This document shows positions 17,160 to 26,866 of a stretch of DNA of 32,858 nucleotides, in pieces. Under the pieces are notes generated by a model, which searched no databases, had not been told where the DNA came from, and worked only from the letters and a program-made list of their open reading frames with translations. The DNA is from Bacteroidales bacterium UBA1035. GTDB lineage: Bacteria > Bacteroidota > Bacteroidia > Bacteroidales > Dysgonomonadaceae. The stretch covers positions 1 to 32,858 of the forward strand of contig DCEG01000063.1 of assembly GCA_002316835.1 (NCBI GenBank), in the 5' to 3' direction. Both the position numbers and the translations under genes were made by a program. Numbering within the stretch: position 1 is the first letter of the stretch; the number at the start of each line of letters is the position of its first letter.

Positions 17160-18383
17160 ATGGGAATAAACATGCAACAATCCGCACTTGCCGAAATCGC
17201 AAGGGATCAAAAGTCTAAAGCATTTTCTGAAGCCGAAATAGTAACAGAGAGAACGTTGATGCCAGATTTGCCAGATACAAGTACGCATGCCTTGATACTT
17301 TCGGGTATCAGGCGTTGCGGCAAAAGTACCCTTCTGCGGCAATTTGTCCGTCGGCATTTTAAGGATGTATTTTACTTGAATTTTGAAGATGTAAAACTTT
17401 ACGGCTTTGACATTAAAGACTTCGTTTTGTTAGACAGAGTCATTGATGAAACCGGATTAAAAGTACTTTTTTTCGATGAAATTCAAATTATTGACGGCTG
17501 GGAATTGTATATCCGCCAGAAGTTAGATCAAAAATTTCAGGTGATTATTACCGGCTCCAACGCGAGTTTACTCAGTGCCGAATTAGGAACAAAACTGACA
17601 GGGAGGCATATTACCAAAGAACTATTTCCGTTTTCTTATGCGGAATATTTAGATTTTAAAGATGACGAAGCAAACGGTGAAAGTTTATCAGCGTACCTCA
17701 CAGAAGGAGGATTTCCCGATTTTTTGAAACAAAAATTACCCGAAATTCTTGATTTTTTGATAGAAGATATTCTCAATCGGGATATTATTGTTCGCTACGG
17801 CTTAAAAGACGGTGGAGCAATAAAAAAACTGTGTTCTTATCTGTTGGCCAATAACGGGACACTCATTGTGCCTTCAAAACTGACATCTGCTGTCGGCGTA
17901 AAATCAACTACAACCATATTGAATTATTTTTCTTATTTTGAAAATTCGTATCTGATAGCGATGGTTCCCAAATTTGACTGGTCGGCAAAAGCACAGATGT
18001 TAAGTGCCAAAAAGATGTACGTGATAGACCCGGGCTTAGTGCAGGCCGGTAGCACGTCGTTCAACCGGAATGTCGGGCATTTACTCGAAAGCGTAGTCTT
18101 TTGGCACTTGCGCCGTAAAACAAAAGAGATTTACTACTTCAATGAAAACAATAAGGAGTGCGATTTTATTGTCCGTTTTAAGGACAAAACTATGCAGATT
18201 GTGCAGGTCTGCTGGGAATTAACTTACGAAAATACTGAAAGGGAAGTAAACGGACTGCTGGATGCCATGCGGTACTTTAAAACAGAAAACGGAATAATTG
18301 TTTCTTCCAATTCGACAGATACCGTTCAAACCGATTTAGGACTGATTTCCGTTATTCCCGCTTACCAGTTTCTATTGACATGA
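17160..18383 (+). CDS. AAA-family ATPase with DUF4143, cargo inside the ICE operon
   Basis: 407 aa, complete. P-loop LSGIRRCGKST (K55, S56) is the RRxGKS form typical of AAA_14 ATPases; Walker B is LFFDEIQ (D106, E107); TGSN (131-134) is sensor-like; the FPFSYAEYL motif follows. The C-terminal DUF4143 resembles a PD-(D/E)xK fold: LLES (E310), ECDFIV (D335) and QVCWEL, where the usual lysine after QV is replaced by Cys/Trp, so nuclease activity is doubtful. It lies between topB and DUF1896, genes that would otherwise be adjacent, has its own promoter, and is bracketed by inverted repeats, all pointing to insertion. Function is unknown; defence, toxin-like or transcription-associated roles are only guesses. 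ATG at 17160 is used; ATG at 17172 is an alternative. Confidence 0.9.
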   Translation: MGINMQQSALAEIARDQKSKAFSEAEIVTERTLMPDLPDTSTHALILSGIRRCGKSTLLRQFVRRHFKDVFYLNFEDVKLYGFDIKDFVLLDRVIDETGLKVLFFDEIQIIDGWELYIRQKLDQKFQVIITGSNASLLSAELGTKLTGRHITKELFPFSYAEYLDFKDDEANGESLSAYLTEGGFPDFLKQKLPEILDFLIEDILNRDIIVRYGLKDGGAIKKLCSYLLANNGTLIVPSKLTSAVGVKSTTTILNYFSYFENSYLIAMVPKFDWSAKAQMLSAKKMYVIDPGLVQAGSTSFNRNVGHLLESVVFWHLRRKTKEIYYFNENNKECDFIVRFKDKTMQIVQVCWELTYENTEREVNGLLDAMRYFKTENGIIVSSNSTDTVQTDLGLISVIPAYQFLLT

Positions 18384-18483
18384 AACTTACATTTCAAACA
18401 CGCAAAAAGTAATGCCATTTCCCCAAATAAGCCTTATTTTTTTGCTAAATAACGACCACCACTAAATCCAAAAAACAAACAAA
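18384..18483 (+). other. Right half of split leader: inner arm, T-run and 14-nt outer arm
   Basis: Holds AATAAGCCT (18426-18434) directly followed by TATTTTTTT, then ACCACTAAATCCAA (18458-18471) ten bases before the DUF1896 ATG. AATAAGCCT pairs with AGGCTTATT at 16996-17004; with the ATPase gene removed in thought, this hairpin plus T-run would be an intrinsic terminator ahead of DUF1896. A smaller local hairpin AAATAAG/CTTATTT could also act as a weak ATPase terminator. Confidence 0.55.
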
Positions 18484-18945
18484 ATGACTACAAACTTTCC
18501 AATTCAAAAAACCGCGGCTCGTGATTTATCCTATTTCACGCTTACGCTGCAATCGTATTTAAACGAAAGTTTTCCAGAGCTGTCGGTCGACAAAACGTTT
18601 ATCGAGGAGCGTGCCGATCTTGCCGCCAAAACTTATTCCGATGCATTGGCAGCCGGGCATACGCAAATCGAAGCCGCCGAACTCTCCAACAGTGTGCTGT
18701 ACGAAGGGTTACATTTCTCCGGGTTCGACACCCTTTTCAAAGTGGTCTGCAACGAGTTCGATACGTACATGGCAGACGAAGACCTGCGTCCGTTCGCGCA
18801 AAAGATGTACCCCCATTGCAAAGAAGTGTTCGCCAATTATCCCACGGATGAGCCGGAGTTTATCGATTCGCCCGCTTACGATTTGTTGTACACCGAACTT
18901 ACCGGAACCGTAGCCCTCCACATCGAGGAACATGGCGTATGGTAA
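18484..18945 (+). CDS. DUF1896 family protein
   Basis: 153-aa acidic protein recognisable as DUF1896: FTLTLQSYLNESFPEL near the start, YSDALAAGHTQIEAAELSNS, VLYEGLHFSGFDTLFKVVCN, and the tail YTELTGTVALHIEEHGVW. No function is known; the family occurs almost only in Bacteroidetes mobile elements, ahead of the large helicase gene as here. The stop overlaps the helicase start by 14 bp, so the two are translated together and may act together on DNA. Confidence 0.9.
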   Translation: MTTNFPIQKTAARDLSYFTLTLQSYLNESFPELSVDKTFIEERADLAAKTYSDALAAGHTQIEAAELSNSVLYEGLHFSGFDTLFKVVCNEFDTYMADEDLRPFAQKMYPHCKEVFANYPTDEPEFIDSPAYDLLYTELTGTVALHIEEHGVW

Positions 18946-21900
18946 AAAGGCGCATTTAAACGACAACATACAGGCAATCGAGACGGCGTTACGGCTGGAA
19001 AAAGAGAATCGCCATGCCACCGTTTCAGAGCGGGAAATTCTTTCCCGGTACAGCGGTTTCGGCGGATTGAAATGCATACTCAATCCTGCCAATACATTAG
19101 AAGACGCTTCCCGTTGGAAAAAATCCGAACTCGACTTGTTTTCGTCAGTGGCCGATCTGCATCGGGTTATCCGGGAGTATGCCGGTAACGAAAAGATTTA
19201 TAACCGCTACGCGGACAGCCTGAAGCAGTCCGTCCTCACGGCGTTTTACACGCCGCCCGTCATCGTGGAAAGTATTGTCCATGCCTTGCGTAACAGCGGA
19301 GTTACGCCCGCCCGCCTGCTCGAACCTTCGGCAGGGACGGGCGTCTTTGTCGCAGCCTTCAACCCCGGAAACTCCGTAGAAACCGTTGCTTTTGAGAAGG
19401 ATCTGTTCACCGGCAAAATCCTGAATGCCCTGTATCCCGATGCTGACGTGCACATCGAAGGTTTCGAGAACATCAACCAAAAACAATTAGGCTCGTTCGA
19501 CCTGGTGGCGAGCAACATACCGTTCGGCGATGTGTCTGTATTCGATCTGTCGTATTCGAGAGGAACATCGCCCGCCAAACAGCAGGCCACCCGTTCCGTC
19601 CACAACTATTTCTTTCTGAAAGGGCTGGATGCCTTGCAGGAAGGCGGCGTATTGGCGTTTATCACTTCTCAGGGCGTGATGAACAGCGAACGCAATACCC
19701 TTATCCGCGAATACCTGATGGAGAACAGCCGCCTGGTTTCGGCGGTGCGGTTGCCCAACAACCTCTTTTCCGATTATGCCGGTACGGATGTAGGCACCGA
19801 TTTGATCATCCTGCAAAAGCAGACCGGAAAAGGTATTGTCAATGAAACGGAACAGAAATTCATTGAAGTCGATGGCGGTGAAATCCCCGCCAATTCCCTG
19901 CTTGCCGATGTTTCCCGAAATATTTATACCACACGCGACAGAGGCACTGACTTGTACGGAAAACCGGCCTGGGTGATGCGCCATGAAGGCGGCATAAACG
20001 GCATGGCAAGCGATTTGCGGGACGAACTGTCAAGGCAGATCAGGCAATCCGCTTTCGATGTATCGTTCTTTCGCGGTGAAGAACCAGGGAAACAAAACGT
20101 TTTCACATTACCCGGAACCGGACTTGCGGTTATGGAAAAAGCTGCCACAACGTTGGGAAACGAGGCGGAAGAGGCGGATGATGCCTACGAACTGATTCCC
20201 GCCAAGTTAGTGGGGAACATCCCCAACTTATACGCTACCAATGACGGTAACCCCATCGGTGATAAAATGGCTTACTTGCGCTTTTTCTTTCCAATGGGCG
20301 CCTATACCTCGTATATTCTTGAACACGATTCGAAAACAGGAGATTTGTTTACGCTCACTACGATGGACGGCAGGGATTGGGAGTTGGGATACTCTTCACT
20401 TGAAGAAATCCAATCCATCAGCATTGGCGGGTTAAAAGTGGAACGGGACATGTATTTCGAGCCTGCACAGTTGAAAAATATCCACGAATTAAAGGGTTAT
20501 GTGGGTAATCGTTTCACACCCGAAATTGTCGATGCAGAAATTATTGAAGACAAATCGGTTGGAGTAAAACAAAAAAACCGCCAAGCTGAAACGTTTAAAA
20601 TTCCAAACGAATACACCCAGATCAAGCAAAAACATCCCGATACCATAGTCCTTTTTAGGGTAAACGAATATTACGAAATCTATCATAGTGATGCCGAAAA
20701 AGTATCACCTGTTCTTGACCTGGCTTTAATTCAAAACAGCGAAAATGATAACGTGAAAATTCGTTTCAAAAGTTATGATCTGGATGTGATGTTGCCCAAA
20801 CTGGTACGTTCGGGGTTGCGTGTAGCCATTGCCGATGCGACGGAACAAAAAATAGAGGGCAGCAGACCGGAAACAGGACTCCGGAAAACAGAAAACAACC
20901 CGGATGTATCCATCGAATTCCAAAATACGGAGAACACTGGAAATCCGGTCAACCTATCCGACGACAGGAACAATCCGGGTACCGAACCTGGCCAACAACG
21001 GCAAGAAACCACCTCTCCCCTGAGCGAAGAACCGGTTATGTCACTGTACGACTTGTTCGGCTTCTCCTCGCAGGAAAAAACGCAGATCGTTCCGCAAAAG
21101 AAAGGCCAAAGGTCACACCGGGGTGTTCCGCCACCTCGCCCCATGTACTGGCAATCCCCATCCCGCCCGGTACAGCCGACTCCGTCGTCTGTAACAAACT
21201 CCCGGGCACAACAACCCGTTTCAAATCCAATAATTGCCGAAACGACGGTAGTGAATCGCCCCGCCCGAAACGAAAATGTAACATCCCTGACTGCGTATCC
21301 GAAAGCAACGCAAACCACACAACAGGTAATCGATGATTTTTTTGCCGATATCGACCCGTTTGCCACACCCAAACATTTCGTGGACGAATGGAGACTGGTC
21401 ATTCAGCACGAAGCGCGTCTGGCCCAACAGACGGAAGTACAGAAGAACGGAAAAGAGCAGGTGGTGGCGGTACAAACCGATGCACCAGACACAAGCACCT
21501 TGTCCGCAAAACCGCCGGCAATGCTGTTCGGCGAACTCGAAACTGTATCGTTCGAACCCCGTCCTTACACGGGTAATTGGGAACCGCATTACCGCGAAGG
21601 CTGCCTGATAGCCGATAATGAACAGGTGGGATATTTGAAAAGAGACGATGGTGGGCAAATGACGTTTGTTCCGCTGGTAGTAAACAACAAGCAGTACCAC
21701 CGCATCGGAATGTATATCACGGTACGTGATGCCTATAAGAGTTTATACGATACCGAAGTGGAAACCAAGCTTCCGTACATGCCGATGCGAAGCGAACTGA
21801 ACAGGCTGTATGATTTGTTTGTCTCCAGGTACGAACACCTGAACGCCAGTGAAAACCTGAAAGTCATTAAGATGGACACAGCCGGAAGCGATATTCCTTT

Positions 21901-24900
21901 TTTGGAACGCAACATTGGAGGCACGTGGCAGAAAGCCGACATCTTTACCCGTCCCGTATCGTTTTCTACCGAGGAGCTGACGCATGTGGATACCGTGGAA
22001 GAAGCACTTGCCGCATCGCTCAACAAGTTCGGACGGGTGGATCTGGATTACATGGCGAACTTGCAGGACAGTTCGCGGGAAGAACTGAAGAACGAATTGC
22101 ATGGACGCATCTTTTTCAATCCGTTAGAACAGGATTACGAAATTGCAGATAAGTTCATTGCCGGAAACGTGGTGGAAAAAGCCAAAGCGGTGGAAAGGTA
22201 TGTAAAGAACCACCCCGATGACGCCGAATCCGCTTTTTCGCTGAAAGCCCTGCAGGATGCCTTTCCGCAACGCATCGAGTTTGAAGAGCTGGATTTCAAT
22301 CTCGGGGAACGCTGGATACCCACGGAGATATACGGCCGTTTCGCTTCCGATTTGTTCGATACGGAGGTCTATATCCATTACAGTGACTCGCTGGATGATT
22401 TTTCGGTGCGATGCAGCCGGAAAAACATGAACATCTGGACCAAGTACGCCGTTCGCTCGGAGAGCCGCACGTTTGACGGCGTGGCGTTGTTGAAGCACGC
22501 GTTGGTAAACACCACGCCCGACATTACCAAAAAAGTGATGGTAGACGGCAAAGAGGTTAAAATGCGCGACGGCGAAGCCATTCAAGCAGCCAACGCCAAG
22601 ATCGACGAAATCCGTGACGCTTTTACCGAATGGTTGCAGGCGCAAAACAGCGAGTTCAAGGAACGGCTAGCAACGATGTACAACAATAAGTTTAACTGTT
22701 TTGTCCGTCCCGGGTATGACGGCTCGTTGCAGACCTTTCCCGGATTAAACCGGCAAAACGTTGCCATTGAAGACTTGTACGACAGCCAGAAGGATGCCGT
22801 CTGGATGCTTAAAATGAACGGTGGCGGCATTTGCGATCACGAGGTCGGAACGGGAAAAACGCTGATCATGTGCTGTGCGGCACAAGAGATGAAGCGCCTC
22901 GGATTAGCCCATAAGCCGATGATAACGGCGCTGAAAGCCAACGTTCAGGAAATAGCCGAAACCTACCGCAAGGCTTATCCAGATGCCAGGGTACTTTATC
23001 CGGGCAAAGAAGATTTTACGCCGGAAAAAAGGCAACGCATCTTCGGGGATATCAAGAACAACGACTGGGACTGTGTCATCCTTTCTCACGAGCAGTTTGC
23101 CATGATTCCCCAGTCTCCGGAAATACAACGGGAGATACTGCAACAGGAATTGGACAGCGTGGAGGAAAACCTTGAAGTTCTTCGTTCGCAAGGCCAAGAT
23201 ATTTCCCGTGCGATGGAAAAAGGGCTGATCATGCGGCAACAGAACCTGGAAGTCAAGCTGAAAACACTGGAACACGATATCAATACCCGAAAGGATGATA
23301 TTACCGATTTCAAGATGATGGGCATCGACCATCTATTTGTAGACGAGTCGCATCAGTTTAAAAATTTGATGTTTAATACCCGCCACAGCCGCATAGCGGG
23401 ATTGGGCAACAGCAACGGCAGCCAGCGGGCGATGAACATGCTTTTCGCCATCCGCACCATACAGGAGCGGAGGGGCAAGGATTTGGGAGCGACGTTTCTT
23501 TCGGGAACAACCATTTCAAATTCGCTCACGGAATTGTATCTGTTGTTCAAATACCTGCGCCCGAAAGCGCTGGAAGAGCAGGGTATCCGTTCGTTCGACG
23601 CGTGGGCAGCTATTTACGCCAGAAAAACCACCGATTACGAGTTTTCGATAACGAACAACATCGTGCAGAAAGAGCGTTTCCGTTATTTTATTAAAGTTCC
23701 GGAGTTGGCGCAATTTTATGCGGAGATAACCGATTATCGCACGGCAAAAGACATCGGTATCGACCGTCCCGATAAATTGGAAATCCTGCACCACATTCCA
23801 CCGACGCCCGACCAGGAAGATTTTATCCAAAAACTGATGGAGTTCGCCAAAACGGGCGATGCAACCCTGTTGGGGCGTGCACCGTTGTCCGAAAACGAAG
23901 AGAAAGCCAGAATGCTTATAGCCACCGACTATGCCCGCAAAATGAGTTTGGACATGCGGATGATCAGCCCGCATTACGACGACCACGTGGATAACAAGGC
24001 AAGCCACTGCGCCGCCCAAATCGCGGAATACTACCGGAAATACAACCCGCAAAGGGGAACGCAGTTTGTGTTTTCGGACCTGGGAACGTTCAAGTCCAAC
24101 AACGAATGGAGCGTTTATTCGGAGATCAAGCGCAAATTGGTGGAAAACCACGGCATTCCGGCGAATGAAATCCGGTTTATGCAGGAAGCGAAAACGGATA
24201 AGGCTCGAAAACAATTTTTCGCCGACATGAATGCCGGAAGAATTCGGGTGTTGTTCGGCTCAACCAGTATGCTGGGAACCGGAGTGAATGCGCAGAAACG
24301 GGCGGTGGCGGTGCATCATCTCGACACACCGTGGCGTCCAAGCGATTTGCAGCAGCGCGACGGCCGTGCCGTCCGCAAAGGGAACGATATTGCCAAAAAT
24401 TTTGCCGGCAATAACGTGGATGTGGTTATTTATGCTGTAGAACGTTCGTTGGACAGCTATAAATTCAACCTGTTACATAATAAACAACTGTTTATAGACC
24501 AACTCAAAACCAATCGTTTGGGTAAGCGTACCATCGACGAGGGCAGTCTGGATGAGCAGTCGGGCATGAACTTTTCCGAATATGTGGCGATCCTTTCGGG
24601 CAATACCGACTTGCTGGATAAGGCACGGCTGGAAAAACAAATTGCCTCATTGGAAAGTGAGCGGCGCAGTTTTAATCAGTCCAGGTCACAAACGCGCATC
24701 AAACTGGAAAGTATAGCCAATGAAATCGAGGCCTCACGATACCGGATTTCCCTGTTGGAGAAAGACCAAAAGCACCTGTCGGCGCGTATTCTAAAGAACG
24801 AGTCCGGCGAGGTATTAAATCCCGTCCGCTTAAACGGTTTGCCCGAAAATGCTACGGTAAAACAAATCGGGGAAAAACTCAACCGCTTGTCTGAAACTGC

Positions 24901-25378
24901 CCGTACTCACGGATTTTACGAGGAGATTGGTTCGCTGTATGGTTTTAGATTACTGGTAAAAACGGAAGCAAGTATGAAAGAAGGATTTGATTTCAAGGAA
25001 AATCGTTTCTTTGTCGAAGGAGATGGAGGTATCAAATACACCTACAACAACGGAATTATGGCTGCCGATCCGAAATTGGCTTCGATGAACTTTTTGAGCG
25101 CACTGCATAAGATTCCCACACTGATCGATAATGAACACAAGCGTATTGCCAAAGAGCAGAAAGACCTGCCTGTCTTGCGGGAGGTGATTAACTCGGTGTG
25201 GAAGAAGGAAGAACAACTGAAAGATTTGAAACGGGAATTGCAAGATGTGGATAGGAAAATTTTGGCGGGGATAATATCAAAACAGACCGTTGCCGAAAAC
25301 CCAAGAATGAATCAAAACATAGATAATAGCATGCCAATTGATCAAAGAAATATTCAATGTTTAAAAATCAAAATGTAG
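18932..25378 (+). CDS. Giant N6-methylase-like / SF2 (SNF2-type) helicase fusion protein of the ICE
   Basis: 2148 aa. Order by motif: N-terminal adenine-methylase-like domain with LLEPSAGTGVF (about 130) and SNIPF (about 194, in place of NPPY/F); a DUF2958-like segment at about 430-510 (YSSLEEIQ, ERDMYFEP); a MutS domain I-like segment at about 555-640 (DTIVLFRVNEYYEIY, LVRSGLRVAIADATEQ); a Pro/Ser/Gln-rich linker (about 640-830); then a helicase with Walker A GTGKT (about 1305), VDESHQF (about 1469), FLSGTTISNS, and motif VI QQRDGRAVRKGN (about 1806). A coiled coil follows from about 1890. The family is standard in CTn elements, probably remodelling or protecting element DNA during transfer. 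NIPF makes methylase activity uncertain. The frame is intact. The last 30 residues look atypical and may mark a junction. Confidence 0.92.
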   Translation: MAYGKKAHLNDNIQAIETALRLEKENRHATVSEREILSRYSGFGGLKCILNPANTLEDASRWKKSELDLFSSVADLHRVIREYAGNEKIYNRYADSLKQSVLTAFYTPPVIVESIVHALRNSGVTPARLLEPSAGTGVFVAAFNPGNSVETVAFEKDLFTGKILNALYPDADVHIEGFENINQKQLGSFDLVASNIPFGDVSVFDLSYSRGTSPAKQQATRSVHNYFFLKGLDALQEGGVLAFITSQGVMNSERNTLIREYLMENSRLVSAVRLPNNLFSDYAGTDVGTDLIILQKQTGKGIVNETEQKFIEVDGGEIPANSLLADVSRNIYTTRDRGTDLYGKPAWVMRHEGGINGMASDLRDELSRQIRQSAFDVSFFRGEEPGKQNVFTLPGTGLAVMEKAATTLGNEAEEADDAYELIPAKLVGNIPNLYATNDGNPIGDKMAYLRFFFPMGAYTSYILEHDSKTGDLFTLTTMDGRDWELGYSSLEEIQSISIGGLKVERDMYFEPAQLKNIHELKGYVGNRFTPEIVDAEIIEDKSVGVKQKNRQAETFKIPNEYTQIKQKHPDTIVLFRVNEYYEIYHSDAEKVSPVLDLALIQNSENDNVKIRFKSYDLDVMLPKLVRSGLRVAIADATEQKIEGSRPETGLRKTENNPDVSIEFQNTENTGNPVNLSDDRNNPGTEPGQQRQETTSPLSEEPVMSLYDLFGFSSQEKTQIVPQKKGQRSHRGVPPPRPMYWQSPSRPVQPTPSSVTNSRAQQPVSNPIIAETTVVNRPARNENVTSLTAYPKATQTTQQVIDDFFADIDPFATPKHFVDEWRLVIQHEARLAQQTEVQKNGKEQVVAVQTDAPDTSTLSAKPPAMLFGELETVSFEPRPYTGNWEPHYREGCLIADNEQVGYLKRDDGGQMTFVPLVVNNKQYHRIGMYITVRDAYKSLYDTEVETKLPYMPMRSELNRLYDLFVSRYEHLNASENLKVIKMDTAGSDIPFLERNIGGTWQKADIFTRPVSFSTEELTHVDTVEEALAASLNKFGRVDLDYMANLQDSSREELKNELHGRIFFNPLEQDYEIADKFIAGNVVEKAKAVERYVKNHPDDAESAFSLKALQDAFPQRIEFEELDFNLGERWIPTEIYGRFASDLFDTEVYIHYSDSLDDFSVRCSRKNMNIWTKYAVRSESRTFDGVALLKHALVNTTPDITKKVMVDGKEVKMRDGEAIQAANAKIDEIRDAFTEWLQAQNSEFKERLATMYNNKFNCFVRPGYDGSLQTFPGLNRQNVAIEDLYDSQKDAVWMLKMNGGGICDHEVGTGKTLIMCCAAQEMKRLGLAHKPMITALKANVQEIAETYRKAYPDARVLYPGKEDFTPEKRQRIFGDIKNNDWDCVILSHEQFAMIPQSPEIQREILQQELDSVEENLEVLRSQGQDISRAMEKGLIMRQQNLEVKLKTLEHDINTRKDDITDFKMMGIDHLFVDESHQFKNLMFNTRHSRIAGLGNSNGSQRAMNMLFAIRTIQERRGKDLGATFLSGTTISNSLTELYLLFKYLRPKALEEQGIRSFDAWAAIYARKTTDYEFSITNNIVQKERFRYFIKVPELAQFYAEITDYRTAKDIGIDRPDKLEILHHIPPTPDQEDFIQKLMEFAKTGDATLLGRAPLSENEEKARMLIATDYARKMSLDMRMISPHYDDHVDNKASHCAAQIAEYYRKYNPQRGTQFVFSDLGTFKSNNEWSVYSEIKRKLVENHGIPANEIRFMQEAKTDKARKQFFADMNAGRIRVLFGSTSMLGTGVNAQKRAVAVHHLDTPWRPSDLQQRDGRAVRKGNDIAKNFAGNNVDVVIYAVERSLDSYKFNLLHNKQLFIDQLKTNRLGKRTIDEGSLDEQSGMNFSEYVAILSGNTDLLDKARLEKQIASLESERRSFNQSRSQTRIKLESIANEIEASRYRISLLEKDQKHLSARILKNESGEVLNPVRLNGLPENATVKQIGEKLNRLSETARTHGFYEEIGSLYGFRLLVKTEASMKEGFDFKENRFFVEGDGGIKYTYNNGIMAADPKLASMNFLSALHKIPTLIDNEHKRIAKEQKDLPVLREVINSVWKKEEQLKDLKRELQDVDRKILAGIISKQTVAENPRMNQNIDNSMPIDQRNIQCLKIKM

Positions 25379-25642
25379 GTAAATATTATCTTTTTATTAT
25401 GTCTAATTGTAAAAGTTTAAATTGGAAAGAGATAAACAACGATATTGATATGAAGGTTGTTATAGATATCTATAGTGTTATTTTTATTTTTCACAAAACT
25501 GTAATTACAACTTAAGCAATAATCATCGGTTCTGAAGCCCTCTTGAATTTATTTACATTTTTATTAAAGTCAGTAATTAACCTGGCACGGTATTATGTTA
25601 CAGCCAATCCAGTGCTGATTCGAGAAACTTTAATTCAAAACA
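25379..25642. other. Convergent gap between ICE helicase and lipid gene pair
   Basis: 264 bp, AT-rich, no gene. A 14-bp palindrome TATAGATATCTATA (25461-25474) is followed by GTGTTATTTTTATTTTT and might end the helicase transcript. The right end of the ICE remnant probably lies here; no direct repeat matching an att site was found. Confidence 0.4.
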
Positions 25643-26866
25643 CTAAATATTAATTGCCACCATTCCTTTTTCTTCTATAAACTTTTTTATTGCGTCAATG
25701 CGCTCGTTTGAATACGCATGTGCAGGTATTTTTTCCGGAATAAAAATATATTTAAAAAAATACTTTATGATTAGTTCCATAAGTCTATTGTGAGAATAAA
25801 AACCATAAGATAAATCTTCAACCAAAGCTCCGGATAAAACTTTTGGATAATAACTGGTCTGGCCGAATTCGACAAGATCCAATCCTCCTATTGATTCGGC
25901 ATATTTTATTGGCTTAAAAATAGCATTCAAATATAAAACCAAAGATTTTTCATCATCCATTTCCTTGTCTGTTCCTAGATAAAGAGGCAAGAGTCTGTCT
26001 CTTTCCTTCATCAAAACTTGGATTAATTTCACTTTATGAGATCTATCCCGGGCAATTAATAAAAATGTTTCATCTGGAAAATATGTATTAAGATTCAAGA
26101 AAAAGTTCTCATTTAAAACCTCAAACTTGTTTTTTGCTTTACTTAGTACTTTCTGGTATAACTCATAAAAAAGCGGAGTATATTCTTTAAAATCAGTCAC
26201 TTTTTCCCAACAATAAAATTCATCAAACAACTTACTGTATTTAAGATATCTACGTTTCTGCTTTCTTTTATTCAATGCTGCAGGATAAGGAAATGTTGGA
26301 AGCAAAGGGAAAAAGGTGGTTGGAAATGAGCTGAAAAAATAAAAGTGTCTTGATAAAATATTACTTATAAATCCAAGATGTTTTGTTCTGACGTCTTTGA
26401 CCATAATCAAACTACAAGCAAGTTCTTTTCTTTTACTTTCAAGTTCTTTATTTATCAGAGTGCTTGCTTCAGTAATTATTTCACTGTCCAGGGATGAATC
26501 AATTCCAATAAAATGTTCACAGGTCGCCGGATAAGAACCTATAACAAGTAATTTATACTTGCCAAAATCACTAAATACTCTGCGTAGTTTATTTATTATG
26601 GATTTAGTCATTTTACCTGTCAATAAATCAATTAGATCCAAATAATATGTAAAGCATGGGATGATAGCTATATTTTTCACTTTATAAAATAGAGACAGAT
26701 AGTAATATTCAACATCATTAAAATTTGAATATTCCGTAGCTTGGAAAAAACGATAACTTTTTATATTGCTGCTTCCAAATATAGATCTCCAATCGCTTTC
26801 GATTATATTTTCGATTGAATTATCCCATCTTATTGAAAAGCTATGAAATGTGTCTTTCGAGTCCAT
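25643..26866 (-). CDS. GNAT/FemAB-like acyltransferase, partner of the oxoamine synthase
   Basis: 407 aa, cytoplasmic-looking: no signal peptide, only a hydrophobic patch at 175-197 (FYFFSSFPTTFFPLLPTFPY) that could touch membrane. The C-terminal half has the GNAT/FemAB-like signature: LLIARDRSHKVKLIQVLM, LPLYLGTD, and EFGQTSYYPK (333-342) near the end, the acceptor-side motif of bacterial GNATs annotated as peptidoglycan-biosynthesis-like. The start overlaps the oxoamine synthase stop by 26 bp, so the two proteins probably act in sequence. Bacterial ceramide synthase of Caulobacter is a GNAT-like protein working after serine palmitoyltransferase; N-acylation of the long-chain amino-ketone or its reduced form is the favoured guess. 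Substrate is not established. Confidence 0.7.
   Translation of the reverse strand: MDSKDTFHSFSIRWDNSIENIIESDWRSIFGSSNIKSYRFFQATEYSNFNDVEYYYLSLFYKVKNIAIIPCFTYYLDLIDLLTGKMTKSIINKLRRVFSDFGKYKLLVIGSYPATCEHFIGIDSSLDSEIITEASTLINKELESKRKELACSLIMVKDVRTKHLGFISNILSRHFYFFSSFPTTFFPLLPTFPYPAALNKRKQKRRYLKYSKLFDEFYCWEKVTDFKEYTPLFYELYQKVLSKAKNKFEVLNENFFLNLNTYFPDETFLLIARDRSHKVKLIQVLMKERDRLLPLYLGTDKEMDDEKSLVLYLNAIFKPIKYAESIGGLDLVEFGQTSYYPKVLSGALVEDLSYGFYSHNRLMELIIKYFFKYIFIPEKIPAHAYSNERIDAIKKFIEEKGMVAINI

Noticed and set aside
16943..18471. Classical insertion sequence
   Set aside because: The only gene inside is an AAA/DUF4143 ATPase, not a transposase, and no target-site duplication is visible.
23516..24214. 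232-codon minus-strand frame opposite the helicase (and several similar ones)
   Set aside because: Antisense shadow of a strongly conserved coding sequence; no family features or promoter.
25461..25474. Strong terminator after the helicase
   Set aside because: The palindrome is AT-only with no real loop and the T tract is interrupted; kept only as a possibility.
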